The notes below the pieces were generated by a model that saw nothing but the letters and a program-made list of their open reading frames with translations, was not told the DNA's origin and did not search any database. Made by a program: the position numbers and the translations under genes. This document shows, piece after piece, positions 36,501 to 43,422 of a stretch of DNA of 64,000 nt. How positions within the stretch are numbered: position 1 is the first letter of the stretch; each line of letters opens with the position of its first letter. Origin of the DNA: Schwartzia succinivorans DSM 10502 (GTDB taxonomy: Bacteria > Bacillota > Negativicutes > Selenomonadales > Selenomonadaceae); NCBI RefSeq assembly GCF_900129225.1, contig NZ_FQUG01000002.1, positions 310,001 through 374,000 on the forward strand, in the 5' to 3' direction.

Positions 36501-37048
36501 GACTGGGACTTTCCATTGTGAAGCGCATTGTTGACCACATGAAGGGCTTTATAGAGGTTGAGAGCGAACAGGGACTTGGCACTAAGTTTACTGTGCTTCT
36601 GCCGATTGAGTACAGGGAAGCAGATGTTCAGGACAATGTAATCCGTATAGAGGATGTTGAGTTCGAAGGTCAGAGGCTGCTTCTCTGTGAGGACAATATG
36701 CTGAATATGGAAATAGCAAAAACCCTTCTGGAGGATAAGGGCTTCATCGTAGACTGTGCAGAGGACGGAGTCGAAGGACTGCAGAAATATAAGGAAGCCG
36801 GGCCGGATTCGTATGCCGGAATCTTGATGGATATCAGGATGCCGCGTATGAATGGATATGAAGCAGTAGAATGTATCAGAGCACTGGACCGGGAGGATGC
36901 GAAGAAGGTGCCGATTATTGCCATGACAGCAGATGCATATCCGGAGGACATTCAGCACTGCCATGATGCGGGAATGAATGCACATATCGCAAAGCCGATA
37001 GATCCGGAGGACATGTTCAGGGTACTTGCAAAATGGTGCGCGAAATAG
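33515..37048 (+). CDS. Multi-PAS hybrid sensor histidine kinase with C-terminal receiver
   Basis: A 1177-residue cytoplasmic protein without membrane segments. About five PAS-type repeats occupy residues 1-770 (for example AAIFWKDADRRFIGANRAFLDYYG and FEDVTQERR endings). HisKA follows with GISHDMRTPLNGIIGF (His813), then HATPase (LLSNAVKFTPE, DTGIGVG, GGTGLGLSIVKRI), then a receiver domain with Asp1106 in ILMDIRMPRMNGYEA and Lys in HIAKPIDPE. No HPt or DNA-binding output is attached, so phosphate must leave through partners encoded elsewhere. The start at 33515 has AAGGAG at about 33497. It is not obviously cotranscribed with neighbours. Confidence 0.92.
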   Translation: MKSFEFSETERKLLEELPVAMCVFQRVGWKYHVLLVSDGYCQLLKLPRKSMRVTESGMDLMVYEEDMATLENMLSYVELHPDAVYPVRLRVRGADNRCLHLRFTGKPREPQNGVRLVYVSCVDVSAEEDMHRAQSRARERSDLLLEKVLSTTEAAIFWKDADRRFIGANRAFLDYYGFPSVQSILGKTDEDLGWNIEVDKFRDDEKKVLEGVSTYREFGHCIRKGEVRDIVASKAPLYEDGKIVGLVGSFEDVTQERRQQNENGRLTHILENVPAGLCMYQLFSGEFVCVFVNRYFTTMTGIPMEALGGEPVDAIHLFLEPEDREWLRKTLVEMDKSKRDETDGILHIRKKSGTGFGSFYVIVRRVIYAAGVRYYVSYTDVTEEKEMERKQKAERRVLERVLEKAHILVWEYNPETHKANFIKTAHFDSAMKIHGLDGDSVNVPESLINSIAPNDRKRYIEFYRAVQNGTSGSIDVELRIPDETEKRYERITYLVSHDADGKPVQWYGMSQNITAELRLIENYNREKMMLRKTSPENLFAKSRYNLTDNRMLVFWVKDNAKGVEITPDMNYDTVLEAMMESAMDEAERQKIKETLGRENVIRRHRDGEQTLSVEFKRKTLSNRLSWALATVNTFTLSDGSIEAFTYGYDITESVLSQKIMTLLEELDFDLIGVIDTESGRYFMHDTVAHPDESVRMWGGDLNEHIAELVRGHVPEAEINEALEAMSPEHVRSELRQNGSYEYAMNFEEDGQIHRKLVRFCYLDSKHNYVFLCRQDITKEYRRELERVQKLNAALQSAHQADEAKTMFLAGISHDMRTPLNGIIGFTRLALKTENMEHRLDYLKKIDSSGKLLLSFVNDVLELSRLDSGKNTMHPEEILLNSLIDEVVVPVRVSAEQKSVHFVTDIPQGMNVSAFVDKLKMQEVMLNLLSNAVKFTPEQGTVMFLFEILEEPIQGCNTRIVVQDTGIGVGHEFISKMFEPFMQEHNALTKNISGGTGLGLSIVKRIVDHMKGFIEVESEQGLGTKFTVLLPIEYREADVQDNVIRIEDVEFEGQRLLLCEDNMLNMEIAKTLLEDKGFIVDCAEDGVEGLQKYKEAGPDSYAGILMDIRMPRMNGYEAVECIRALDREDAKKVPIIAMTADAYPEDIQHCHDAGMNAHIAKPIDPEDMFRVLAKWCAK

Positions 37049-37149
37049 TGTAATTTGGCAGAAGCTGCCTCAGCGCTGTATTAAGTGGAAGGGGTGAGCA
37101 GATTGTAATTTAGAGCCAAAGATTTTTTTGAAAAAATAATTTAAAAGTA

Positions 37150-37178
37150 TTGACAGATGCGGAGGTCGGTGTTAATAT
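37150..37178 (+). promoter_or_regulatory. tRNA-Arg promoter
   Basis: A consensus TTGACA at 37150-37155 and TAATAT at 37173-37178 have a 17-base spacer. The pair lies about 30 bases before the tRNA. Confidence 0.65.
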
Positions 37179-37209
37179 AATATACGTTGATTGCGAGAGC
37201 ATGAGACAT

Positions 37210-37287
37210 GGCCTGGTAGCTCAGTTGGATTAGAGTATTTGACTACGAATCAAAGGGTCGGGGGTTCGAGTCCCTCCCAGGTCACCA
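37210..37287 (+). tRNA. tRNA-Arg (anticodon ACG)
   Basis: The acceptor stem GGCCTGG pairs with CCAGGTC (one G-T). The D arm contains AGTTGGAT. The anticodon arm is TTTGA-CTACGAA-TCAAA with anticodon ACG, and the T arm contains TTCGAGT. CCA is encoded at 37285-37287. It reads CGN arginine codons, with A34 normally deaminated to inosine. Confidence 0.95.
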
Positions 37288-37298
37288 TTTGAATACGC

Positions 37299-37326
37299 AC
37301 CCTGTCGATGAGACAGGGTTTTTTGT
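37299..37326 (+). terminator. tRNA-Arg terminator
   Basis: The perfect stem ACCCTGTC / GACAGGGT with a 5-base loop and T-run starts 11 bases after the tRNA. Confidence 0.9.
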
Positions 37327-37378
37327 TGCTTATTTTTGCTGTTTTGGTCCCTTCCTGTTGAATGAGTGAGGTTAAATT

Positions 37379-37420
37379 AAAAACGCTTCGTATGGAGATT
37401 ATCCATGCGAAGCGTTTTTT
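37379..37420. terminator. Terminator of the minus-strand FliD-C-like gene
   Basis: The long stem AAACGCTTCG-T-ATGGA / TCCAT-G-CGAAGCGTTT has A and T flanks. It can stop transcription from both sides. Confidence 0.85.
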
Positions 37421-37426
37421 GATGTC

Positions 37427-38209
37427 TCAGAAGTACATGTTCAAAAGATTACCTACCATGTTGTAGCCGAACTGTGCGGTTGTAGCGCGAACAGAATAGG
37501 TTACGTTGGTCTCTGATGTTCCCATCATCTGTGCAGCGCTTGGGAACAATTTGTCCTGCTGCATTTTTGCCGATTTCACTTTGTTATCCATACGCCCTGC
37601 GAGACCATCCTTGCCGAGAATGCTTTCGACGGAGGAAGGGCTTTCCTTCAGTGCTGCTTTGAGCTGATCTTCATTGAGCTTGAGTGTGCCGTCGGATTTT
37701 ACGGATATACCGACCTTCTCAAGGTTGCGGGAGAAATATTTCGCATCGCTGAAGCTGTTTGTGAGATTCGAAATTTTTGTGCTTGTGTCTTTCACTCCGT
37801 TAAGGAAAGACATCGCTGTGTTGAACTTGCCGACGAACTTCGATACTGTGTCTGCAACGGCAGCTGTGTTCTTCTCGGTTTCTTCATCCGTTGAGCCTGC
37901 GACATTAAAGTTTGTCGTCTTGAGCTTCGCGGCAGCTGTACCCAGGTCATTCATATTGGAGCTGAACTGCTTGTTAAACTGTGCCTTCGTGTTGTCGTAT
38001 TCCTTCAGAAGTCCTGCAAGCTCAGAGCGGTTCGTGAGGGTTGAGTATGCGGAATTTGTGTTGTACGACGAATTGGTTCTTGAAGTATCGGAGCCGCCCC
38101 AAAGAGCGGTGAGGGAGCTGTTTTTTGTGCTTTCACCATATGACAGTCCTTTGGAGGCAATTGAATACATGGTGGCTGTCTGTCTCGCCATCGCACTGAT
38201 TGTTGCCAT
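37427..38209 (-). CDS. Orphan protein with FliD C-terminal-like segment
   Basis: A 260-residue protein rich in Ser, Asn, Thr and Ala, without a signal peptide. The stretch EKVGISVKSDGTLKLNEDQLKAALKESPSSVESILG (about residues 165-200) resembles the C-terminal domain of flagellar cap protein FliD. The FliD N-terminal domain is absent and the protein is about half the usual length. Helix-forming segments lie at about 65-100 and 115-150. It stands alone, away from any flagellar gene, with AAAGGGG before its ATG and a terminator after it. It may be a secreted filament-associated protein or a FliD derivative; certainty about function is low. Confidence 0.6.
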   Translation of the reverse strand: MATISAMARQTATMYSIASKGLSYGESTKNSSLTALWGGSDTSRTNSSYNTNSAYSTLTNRSELAGLLKEYDNTKAQFNKQFSSNMNDLGTAAAKLKTTNFNVAGSTDEETEKNTAAVADTVSKFVGKFNTAMSFLNGVKDTSTKISNLTNSFSDAKYFSRNLEKVGISVKSDGTLKLNEDQLKAALKESPSSVESILGKDGLAGRMDNKVKSAKMQQDKLFPSAAQMMGTSETNVTYSVRATTAQFGYNMVGNLLNMYF

Positions 38210-38378
38210 ATTTAAAATCCCCTTTCCATGGAAAAATGCAGCATATCCTTATCTCTAATTATATTATACTACGACAGGTGATAAATGAAAACTTCTTTAT
38301 TATTTGTATAATGGCTGTACAGAAATGTTTTGCACTTCCGGCAGTTTTTTTTTATACTATAAAAAAGGAGGCGGTTTT

Positions 38379-38651
38379 ATGAATCTTGATGATACTTTTT
38401 GCTTTAAGCTCGGCTTCGATAAAAAGAAGGATGAGAAGGGAAGAGTTTATTATAAGAAAACCTATGGCGCTGGGGCTTATGCTCTTGTTACGGCGCTGGA
38501 AGGCCAGGACGATATCGCGGATGACGCTTTTCATGTCGCATATCATAATGAACCGCTGAATGTGCTCATGGAGAACGACTGCGAGAGCCCGATGGGTGGA
38601 GAGTTTTTCCTGAGCAATGCGCTGGAAATGACAAAGAATATGAAGAAGTAA
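38379..38651 (+). CDS. Small hypothetical protein (90 aa)
   Basis: A 90-residue soluble protein I do not recognise, with acidic and aromatic composition (MNLDDTFCFKLGFDKKKDEKG, then YYKKTYGAGAYALVTALEGQDD). No membrane segment or known motif is seen. AAAAAAGGAGG 8 bases before ATG 38379 is a strong ribosome site; the frame also opens at 38304 without one. It is followed by a hairpin and stands alone before the CCA transferase gene. Confidence 0.7.
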   Translation: MNLDDTFCFKLGFDKKKDEKGRVYYKKTYGAGAYALVTALEGQDDIADDAFHVAYHNEPLNVLMENDCESPMGGEFFLSNALEMTKNMKK

Positions 38652-38661
38652 TGATATACGC

Positions 38662-38697
38662 AGGCTGCGCAGAGGCATCTTTGCGCGGCTTTTTTAT
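38662..38697 (+). terminator. Imperfect terminator after the 90-aa gene
   Basis: A stem of AGGCTGCGCAGA with TCTTTGCGCGGCT (bulged G, G-T pairs) is followed by TTTTTTATTTT. Confidence 0.6.
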
Positions 38698-38732
38698 TTT
38701 GAGAGAAAGCTGTTGAAGGGAGGGAGAGTGCC

Positions 38733-39983
38733 ATGAAGGAGGAAGCTTTTGCTGAGGTGTGCCGAGAGGCAGGCGGCAAGGCTTATGTTGTCGGAGGATG
38801 GGTTCGCGATACAATTCGCGGCGCTCGTCCCAAGGATAAGGATTATGTTGTATGCGGACTCAGTGAGGAAAAGTTTCAGGAGCTTTATCCCACTGCAGAG
38901 CGTGTCGGGAAATCCTTTCCTGTGTATCTTGTAAGTATTGACGGGAAAAAATGTGAGGTGGCATTTGCACGCAGGGAGCGAAAAACAGGAAGCGGCTACC
39001 GCGGCTTTGACATAGTGAGCTCGCCTGAGCTTACCATTGAAGAGGATTTGTATCGACGGGATACGACTATAAATGCCGCAGCAATAGAGCTTCTGTCAAA
39101 TAAAATCATAGATCCCTATGGCGCCCGTGGGGACATTGAGGCGCGTATAATACGTCCTGTATCAGAGCACTTTGGGGAGGATCCGGTGCGTGCGCTGCGT
39201 GCGGCACGCCAGTCAGCAGAGCTTGGTTTTTCCATCGCTCCCGAGACATATGAGGCAATGCGTGCCTGCGGTGAGGAAATCGGAGACGAGCCGGCAGAGA
39301 GAATCTTTAATGAGATGGTAAGGGCTCTTCGCGCTCAGCACCCTTCGGTATTTTTCCGCGCGCTTCAAAAAGCGGGGCTTCTTGCCAAAATTTTTCCTGA
39401 GCTTCATGCACTCATAGGAAAAACTCAGCCCATTGAGTTTCATCCCGAGGGTGACGCCTTTGAGCATATAATGGATGTCGTGGACAAGGTGGCAGCGAAA
39501 ATACCATCGGAAATGGTGCGTTTTGCGGGACTTGTGCATGATCTTGGCAAGGGTGTGACGCCCGAAGAAATGCTTCCGCACCACTACGGGCATGAGCTGA
39601 AGGGGCTGGACGTGCTTGAAGCGTGGAACAGCCGCATGACGCTTCCAAAGACGTGGTATCAGGCAGCCGCTTTCGTGATACGTGAACACATGCGCGCGCC
39701 TCGTCTCGGGAAGCCCGGAAAGATTGTCAGCCTTTTGCTGGCTGTAGACCGTTCACCGCTTTCGGCATCGGAGTTTAAGGAGATTATACGTGCCGACCAT
39801 AATACACTGCCTGATTATCTTGAGCGCAGCGAGGAAATCATAGCTATTTTGAAGAAGGTTTCAGGTGCTGATGCCCCGTCCGGCTGCCGGGGGAAGTCTG
39901 TTGGAGCGTGGATTCTCGCGGAGCAGATCCGGCAGTACCGAAATTGGCGCAGAACCGGGAAAAATACAGGAGAAGCAGAATGA
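38733..39983 (+). CDS. cca: CCA-adding tRNA nucleotidyltransferase with HD domain
   Basis: A 416-residue class II enzyme: head motif YVVGGWVRD, metal-binding DxD in DKDYVV, RRDTTINAAAIEL, nucleotide-recognition EDPVRALRAARQSAELGF, then an HD phosphohydrolase domain (FEHIMDVVDK, VHDLGKG, HHYGHE). It builds or repairs the 3' CCA of tRNAs; the HD domain of multifunctional Cca adds phosphatase and phosphodiesterase activity. GGGAGGGAGAG precedes the ATG. A terminator hairpin begins inside its last codons. Confidence 0.92.
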   Translation: MKEEAFAEVCREAGGKAYVVGGWVRDTIRGARPKDKDYVVCGLSEEKFQELYPTAERVGKSFPVYLVSIDGKKCEVAFARRERKTGSGYRGFDIVSSPELTIEEDLYRRDTTINAAAIELLSNKIIDPYGARGDIEARIIRPVSEHFGEDPVRALRAARQSAELGFSIAPETYEAMRACGEEIGDEPAERIFNEMVRALRAQHPSVFFRALQKAGLLAKIFPELHALIGKTQPIEFHPEGDAFEHIMDVVDKVAAKIPSEMVRFAGLVHDLGKGVTPEEMLPHHYGHELKGLDVLEAWNSRMTLPKTWYQAAAFVIREHMRAPRLGKPGKIVSLLLAVDRSPLSASEFKEIIRADHNTLPDYLERSEEIIAILKKVSGADAPSGCRGKSVGAWILAEQIRQYRNWRRTGKNTGEAE

Positions 39984-40008
39984 CGCAGATGGCGTTGTTC
40001 TGCTTTTT
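39973..40008 (+). terminator. cca terminator overlapping its 3' end
   Basis: The stem AAGCAGAA (before the TGA) pairs with TTCTGCTT, followed by TTTT. The remaining 200 bases to the next gene are AT-rich, with a TATAAT-like box near 40,135 but no clear -35. Confidence 0.7.
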
Positions 40009-40226
40009 TATGCAGAGACTAAAGTTTCAAAATATTTTTACGGATAAGAGCTCTTTTCAGTGTTCAACGGTATTGCACGACATGCGGTTAAAATTGATGT
40101 GAAAATACGACATGGAAAGTTCATAAATAAAGTTATATAATATATACAGCAGTATAATTATCAATGTAAGCTCTGTAATTCTTGCGAGGGAAGAAGCAGA
40201 GCGAAGCAAAGAAAGGAAGTCTTTTC

Positions 40227-40553
40227 ATGCCAAAAAAATCCAAAATCAATCTTTCGGATCGTGCTCTGCTCAAATTGGCAGAATTCACGATTTCCGTAAT
40301 TGCCAGCGCGGAGGCTGTCAAAGAGGCAAAGGATCTCCCGGAGAAACAGAGGAAGGCAGTTGAGGATATGCATTCGACATATCTTTATACCTTCGAACAG
40401 ATTCAGGATGTTGTTTTCCCACTCGACTGCACACAGGCAGATGTGGACACTGCGATGAATAATCTTGCTGCTACCATTGATAAGAGTGATGTAGCGAAAG
40501 AGGCCGTTGAAAAGGTCAAGAAGGAGATTCTTGAGACTGCGGCGGCTATGTAA
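40227..40553 (+). CDS. Small helical hypothetical protein (108 aa)
   Basis: A 108-residue, highly helical soluble protein with a basic N-terminus (MPKKSKINLSDRALLKLAEF). A central YTFEQIQDVVFPLDCTQADVD and an Ala/Glu/Lys-rich C-terminal helix follow. I recognise no family. AAAGGAAG precedes ATG 40227; the frame opens at 40182 without a ribosome site. It is monocistronic with its own terminator. Confidence 0.7.
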   Translation: MPKKSKINLSDRALLKLAEFTISVIASAEAVKEAKDLPEKQRKAVEDMHSTYLYTFEQIQDVVFPLDCTQADVDTAMNNLAATIDKSDVAKEAVEKVKKEILETAAAM

Positions 40554-40565
40554 AGGGATCAATTC

Positions 40566-40602
40566 AAATACAGGGGCTGCTTAGGCGGTCCCTGTATTTT
40601 TG
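40566..40602 (+). terminator. Terminator after the 108-aa gene
   Basis: The perfect stem AAATACAGGG / CCCTGTATTT ends in a T-run. Confidence 0.85.
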
Positions 40603-40675
40603 GTTTGAAGAATTTTGAAAATGACAAGCATATTTGTGGTATGATTATTTCATAGATAATAAGGAGGAATAGCTT

Positions 40676-41146
40676 ATGAGCAAAACATTGGTGGCGTATT
40701 ATTCGGCAAGCGGTGTTACGGCCAAGGTTGCCAAAAATCTCGCTGAAGCAGTGAACGCGGATTTGAAGGAAATCAAGCCGGCTGCAGTCTACAGCAAGGA
40801 AGACCTTGACTGGACGAAAAAGACATCACGCTCGTATGTTGAAATGCATGATGCTGCTTCGCGGCCTGAGCTTGCCGAGAAGGCTGACGCATCAGCTTAT
40901 GATACGGTTTATCTCGGATTCCCGATCTGGTGGGGCGTTGCTCCGCATATTGTCAATTCGTATCTTGAAAGCGGAGACTTTTCCGGCAAAAAGATTATCG
41001 TTTTCGCAACGTCAGGCGGCAGCGGTCTGGGAAAATCTTCCGCAGAGCTTCAGCCAAGCGCAAAGGACGCTGAATTTGTCGATGGTGCTGTGCTGAAGGC
41101 AGGCATGTCGGTTGAAGAATTAAAGAAATGGGCAGCAGCTTTCTGA
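40676..41146 (+). CDS. Flavodoxin
   Basis: A 156-residue flavodoxin-fold protein. TLVAYYSASGVTAKVAKNLAE is the FMN-phosphate loop in a slightly divergent form (SASGVT). YDTVYLGFPIWWGVAPHIVNSYLE supplies an aromatic FMN-stacking Trp, and KKIIVFATSGGSGLGKS is the third FMN loop. It carries low-potential electrons. AAGGAGG precedes the ATG. The nitrogenase-like operon starts 126 bases after it on the same strand, which makes it a candidate electron donor, although a hairpin separates the two. Confidence 0.9.
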   Translation: MSKTLVAYYSASGVTAKVAKNLAEAVNADLKEIKPAAVYSKEDLDWTKKTSRSYVEMHDAASRPELAEKADASAYDTVYLGFPIWWGVAPHIVNSYLESGDFSGKKIIVFATSGGSGLGKSSAELQPSAKDAEFVDGAVLKAGMSVEELKKWAAAF

Positions 41147-41166
41147 GCCTTGCCTGTGTAATTAAA

Positions 41167-41198
41167 AGAGTGCTTCGCTATGCGGGGTGCTCTTTTTC
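41167..41198 (+). terminator. Hairpin between flavodoxin and the nitrogenase-like operon
   Basis: The 12-base stem AGAGTGCTTCGC / GCGGGGTGCTCT has several G-T pairs and is followed by TTTTCTTT. Termination may be incomplete, so some read-through into the nitrogenase-like genes is possible. Confidence 0.65.
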
Positions 41199-41211
41199 TT
41201 TGCAAAATCAT

Positions 41212-41244
41212 TTAGGAGTTTTAATCAGGATAAGGTATACTGAT
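41212..41244 (+). promoter_or_regulatory. Putative promoter of the nitrogenase-like operon
   Basis: TATACT at 41236-41241 is a good -10 box, with only a weak TTAGGA 18 bases upstream. A short inverted repeat ATCAG / CTGAT (41224-41228, 41240-41244) straddles it, possibly an operator. No -24/-12 sigma-54 promoter is seen. Confidence 0.4.
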
Positions 41245-41272
41245 ACATATACGACCGACAGGAGGTCATTGT

Positions 41273-42103
41273 ATGTTCAGAATTGCTATTTACGGAAAAG
41301 GCGGTATCGGAAAGTCAACAACGGCAGCGGCACTCTCCTGCGCATTTGCGGAAAAGGGACTGCGCGTGCTTCAGGTAGGCTGTGACCCGAAGGCCGATTC
41401 CACGTTATATCTTCACGGAGGTAAGCGTATTCCTACGATTTTGGAGACGCTTCGGAAAAAAAGAACGCAGGCGGAGCTTGAGGATTTGGTTTTTGAAGGC
41501 TGCAAGGGTATCATGTGCGCCGAGTCAGGCGGCCCTATACCTGGACTGGGCTGTGCAGGGCGTGGAATAGCGGCGGCATTTGAGGCACTTGATGAGAGAA
41601 ATGCCTTCGATATCCTGAAGCCCGATGTCGTTCTCTATGATGTTCTGGGGGATGTTGTCTGCGGCGGCTTTGCCATGCCGATACGGGAGGGATATGCGGA
41701 GCAGGTGTATATTGTTACCTCCGGGGAAAATATGGCAATATACGCGGCTGCAAACATCGCGATGGCGGTAGCGAACTTTAAGGAGCGCGGCTATGCTTCT
41801 CTCGGCGGAGTGATACTGAACCGCCGCGATGTTCCCGATGAAAGGGAAAAGGTTGAAACACTCTGCCGTGACATCGAGTCAGAAATTGTGGCAGATCTTC
41901 CGAGAGATAACATGATAGCGGAGGCTGAGAAGACCGGACAGCCGCTTATGGAGGCGTTTCCTGATTCTGCTTTTGCAAAGGAGATTCGCCGCCTTGCTGA
42001 TTATATCCTGGAGCATGCGCCTCAAAGCTCCGATGAAAGAGGTATTCTATACGCCAGCGCGGATATGGAAGGAAAACGGGCTGCAGACAGGTGTGATTTG
42101 TGA
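41273..42103 (+). CDS. NifH-like iron protein of a nitrogenase-like system
   Basis: A 276-residue dinitrogenase-reductase-type ATPase. P-loop [11 protein letters not shown] (residues 7-17), switch [10 protein letters not shown] (36-44), [4Fe-4S] ligands Cys94 in GLGCAGRG and Cys130 in [10 protein letters not shown], with Arg97 matching the NifH arginine that can be ADP-ribosylated. The later stretch [17 protein letters not shown] is also NifH-like. It should form a dimer with one bridging cluster and pass electrons to the two component-1 subunits encoded downstream. ATG 41273 follows GGAGGT. Its stop overlaps the next start (TGATG). It could serve an Nfl, Cfb or Mar-like reductase; sequence alone does not say which. 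Confidence 0.92.
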   Translation: MFRIAIYGKGGIGKSTTAAALSCAFAEKGLRVLQVGCDPKADSTLYLHGGKRIPTILETLRKKRTQAELEDLVFEGCKGIMCAESGGPIPGLGCAGRGIAAAFEALDERNAFDILKPDVVLYDVLGDVVCGGFAMPIREGYAEQVYIVTSGENMAIYAAANIAMAVANFKERGYASLGGVILNRRDVPDEREKVETLCRDIESEIVADLPRDNMIAEAEKTGQPLMEAFPDSAFAKEIRRLADYILEHAPQSSDERGILYASADMEGKRAADRCDL

Positions 42104-43422
42104 TGGAAGCTTCAAAGGATTTTCAATACATAAAAGACCTTGACTATGTCTACAGAGCGGACATCGGACTTTCGTATTCAAGTCCCTGCAGGGGCGCATG
42201 GAATATTGTGCACTACGGCACTCTGGTACCGGAGGGACATCAGATATATGTATGTCCCGTGAGCTGCCTGAGAGGTGTTGTGCTGACAACGGCAGAGCTG
42301 GGCTTCGAAGCCATGAAAAAGCTTTCGACGATTGCCGTGGGTGAGGATAATATCCTGAATGGCGACCTTGAGGAGCAGGTTCTGCACGGAGCAGAGCGTA
42401 TCATTGAAACCCTTGAAAAGCGTCCCCGCATGGTTATGATTTTCACCAGCTGCATACACCATTTTCTTGCGGTGAATTATCAGCGCGTGTATAAAATTCT
42501 CAGGGAGGAATATCCTGATATTGATTTTATCGACTGCTACATGAATCCCATCATGAGAAGAAAGACACCGCCCATGCCGTCCCTCAGGAGGCAGATTCTC
42601 CGTGTTCTGAAGCCCGCGGAAAAGGATAAGGGACAGGTTTCATTTATAGGAAACTGCTTTCCCATGAAGGAGCACTGTGATTTAACAAATTTCCTGAGTA
42701 GAAACAATATAAGAGTTTCAGACCTTACGACTATGAAGAAATATGATGAGTTTAAGGCAATGGAGCATTCCTGTATAAATTTTACGTTTCATAACGCGGC
42801 AGCCTGGGCAGGAAAGGACCTTGAGCTTCGGCTCAATCAGCGGTGGCTCGTTATGCGTGAATCCTATGATTACGATACAATTGATGAAGATATGCGAAAA
42901 GCAGCGGAAGCATTGGAGCTTGAACCGTTGAGTGAAGCTGAAATCAAAAAAGAGCGGGAAATGACTGAGGCTGCAGTCGAAAAACTGAAAAAAACACTGG
43001 GGGATGTACCTGTCTCAGTGGATGACAGTGCGGTAGACCGTCCCCTTGAGCTTGCTCTGTATCTTCTGCGGCACGGATTTCGTGTTGAATCTGTCATAAT
43101 GGACGTAAATTCAGAGCCTGAGGAAATCTTCACCGCTCTGCAGAAGGCGAAGCCAGAGCTTAAAATTTATGCGGCTCATGGGTGGAATATGCGGCGCGCC
43201 CGTACAAAATTCGATGGTAAGATAATCGGAATCGGGCAGAAGAGCGCGTACCTTAATGATACTTCGTATTTTGTGAACATGACGGAGAATGCCGGACTCT
43301 ATGGATATGCAGGGATAAGACATCTTATGGAGCTTATCGGTGAGGCTGCCGCTGAGCCGAAGGATATGCGGACATTGATTCAGCAAAAGGGCTGGAACTG
43401 TCATATAGAGGAGGGCTGCTGA
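42103..43422 (+). CDS. Nitrogenase component 1-like subunit (NifD/BchN-type)
   Basis: A 439-residue protein of the nitrogenase component-1 family, shorter than NifD. Three candidate cluster cysteines, Cys29 (SSPCRGAW), Cys55 (CPVSCLRG; Cys51 is also near) and Cys117 (FTSCIHHF), have spacings of 26 and 62, close to the P-cluster or [4Fe-4S] ligands of NifD and BchN. GNCFPMKEHCDL and the C-terminal TENAGLYGYAGIRHLMEL occupy places where NifD has FeMo-cofactor contacts, but I see no equivalent of its Cys and His ligands. ATG 42103 overlaps the nifH-like stop; GTG 42100 is one codon earlier. It is probably the catalytic-site subunit, paired with the next gene product. Confidence 0.88.
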   Translation: MEASKDFQYIKDLDYVYRADIGLSYSSPCRGAWNIVHYGTLVPEGHQIYVCPVSCLRGVVLTTAELGFEAMKKLSTIAVGEDNILNGDLEEQVLHGAERIIETLEKRPRMVMIFTSCIHHFLAVNYQRVYKILREEYPDIDFIDCYMNPIMRRKTPPMPSLRRQILRVLKPAEKDKGQVSFIGNCFPMKEHCDLTNFLSRNNIRVSDLTTMKKYDEFKAMEHSCINFTFHNAAAWAGKDLELRLNQRWLVMRESYDYDTIDEDMRKAAEALELEPLSEAEIKKEREMTEAAVEKLKKTLGDVPVSVDDSAVDRPLELALYLLRHGFRVESVIMDVNSEPEEIFTALQKAKPELKIYAAHGWNMRRARTKFDGKIIGIGQKSAYLNDTSYFVNMTENAGLYGYAGIRHLMELIGEAAAEPKDMRTLIQQKGWNCHIEEGC

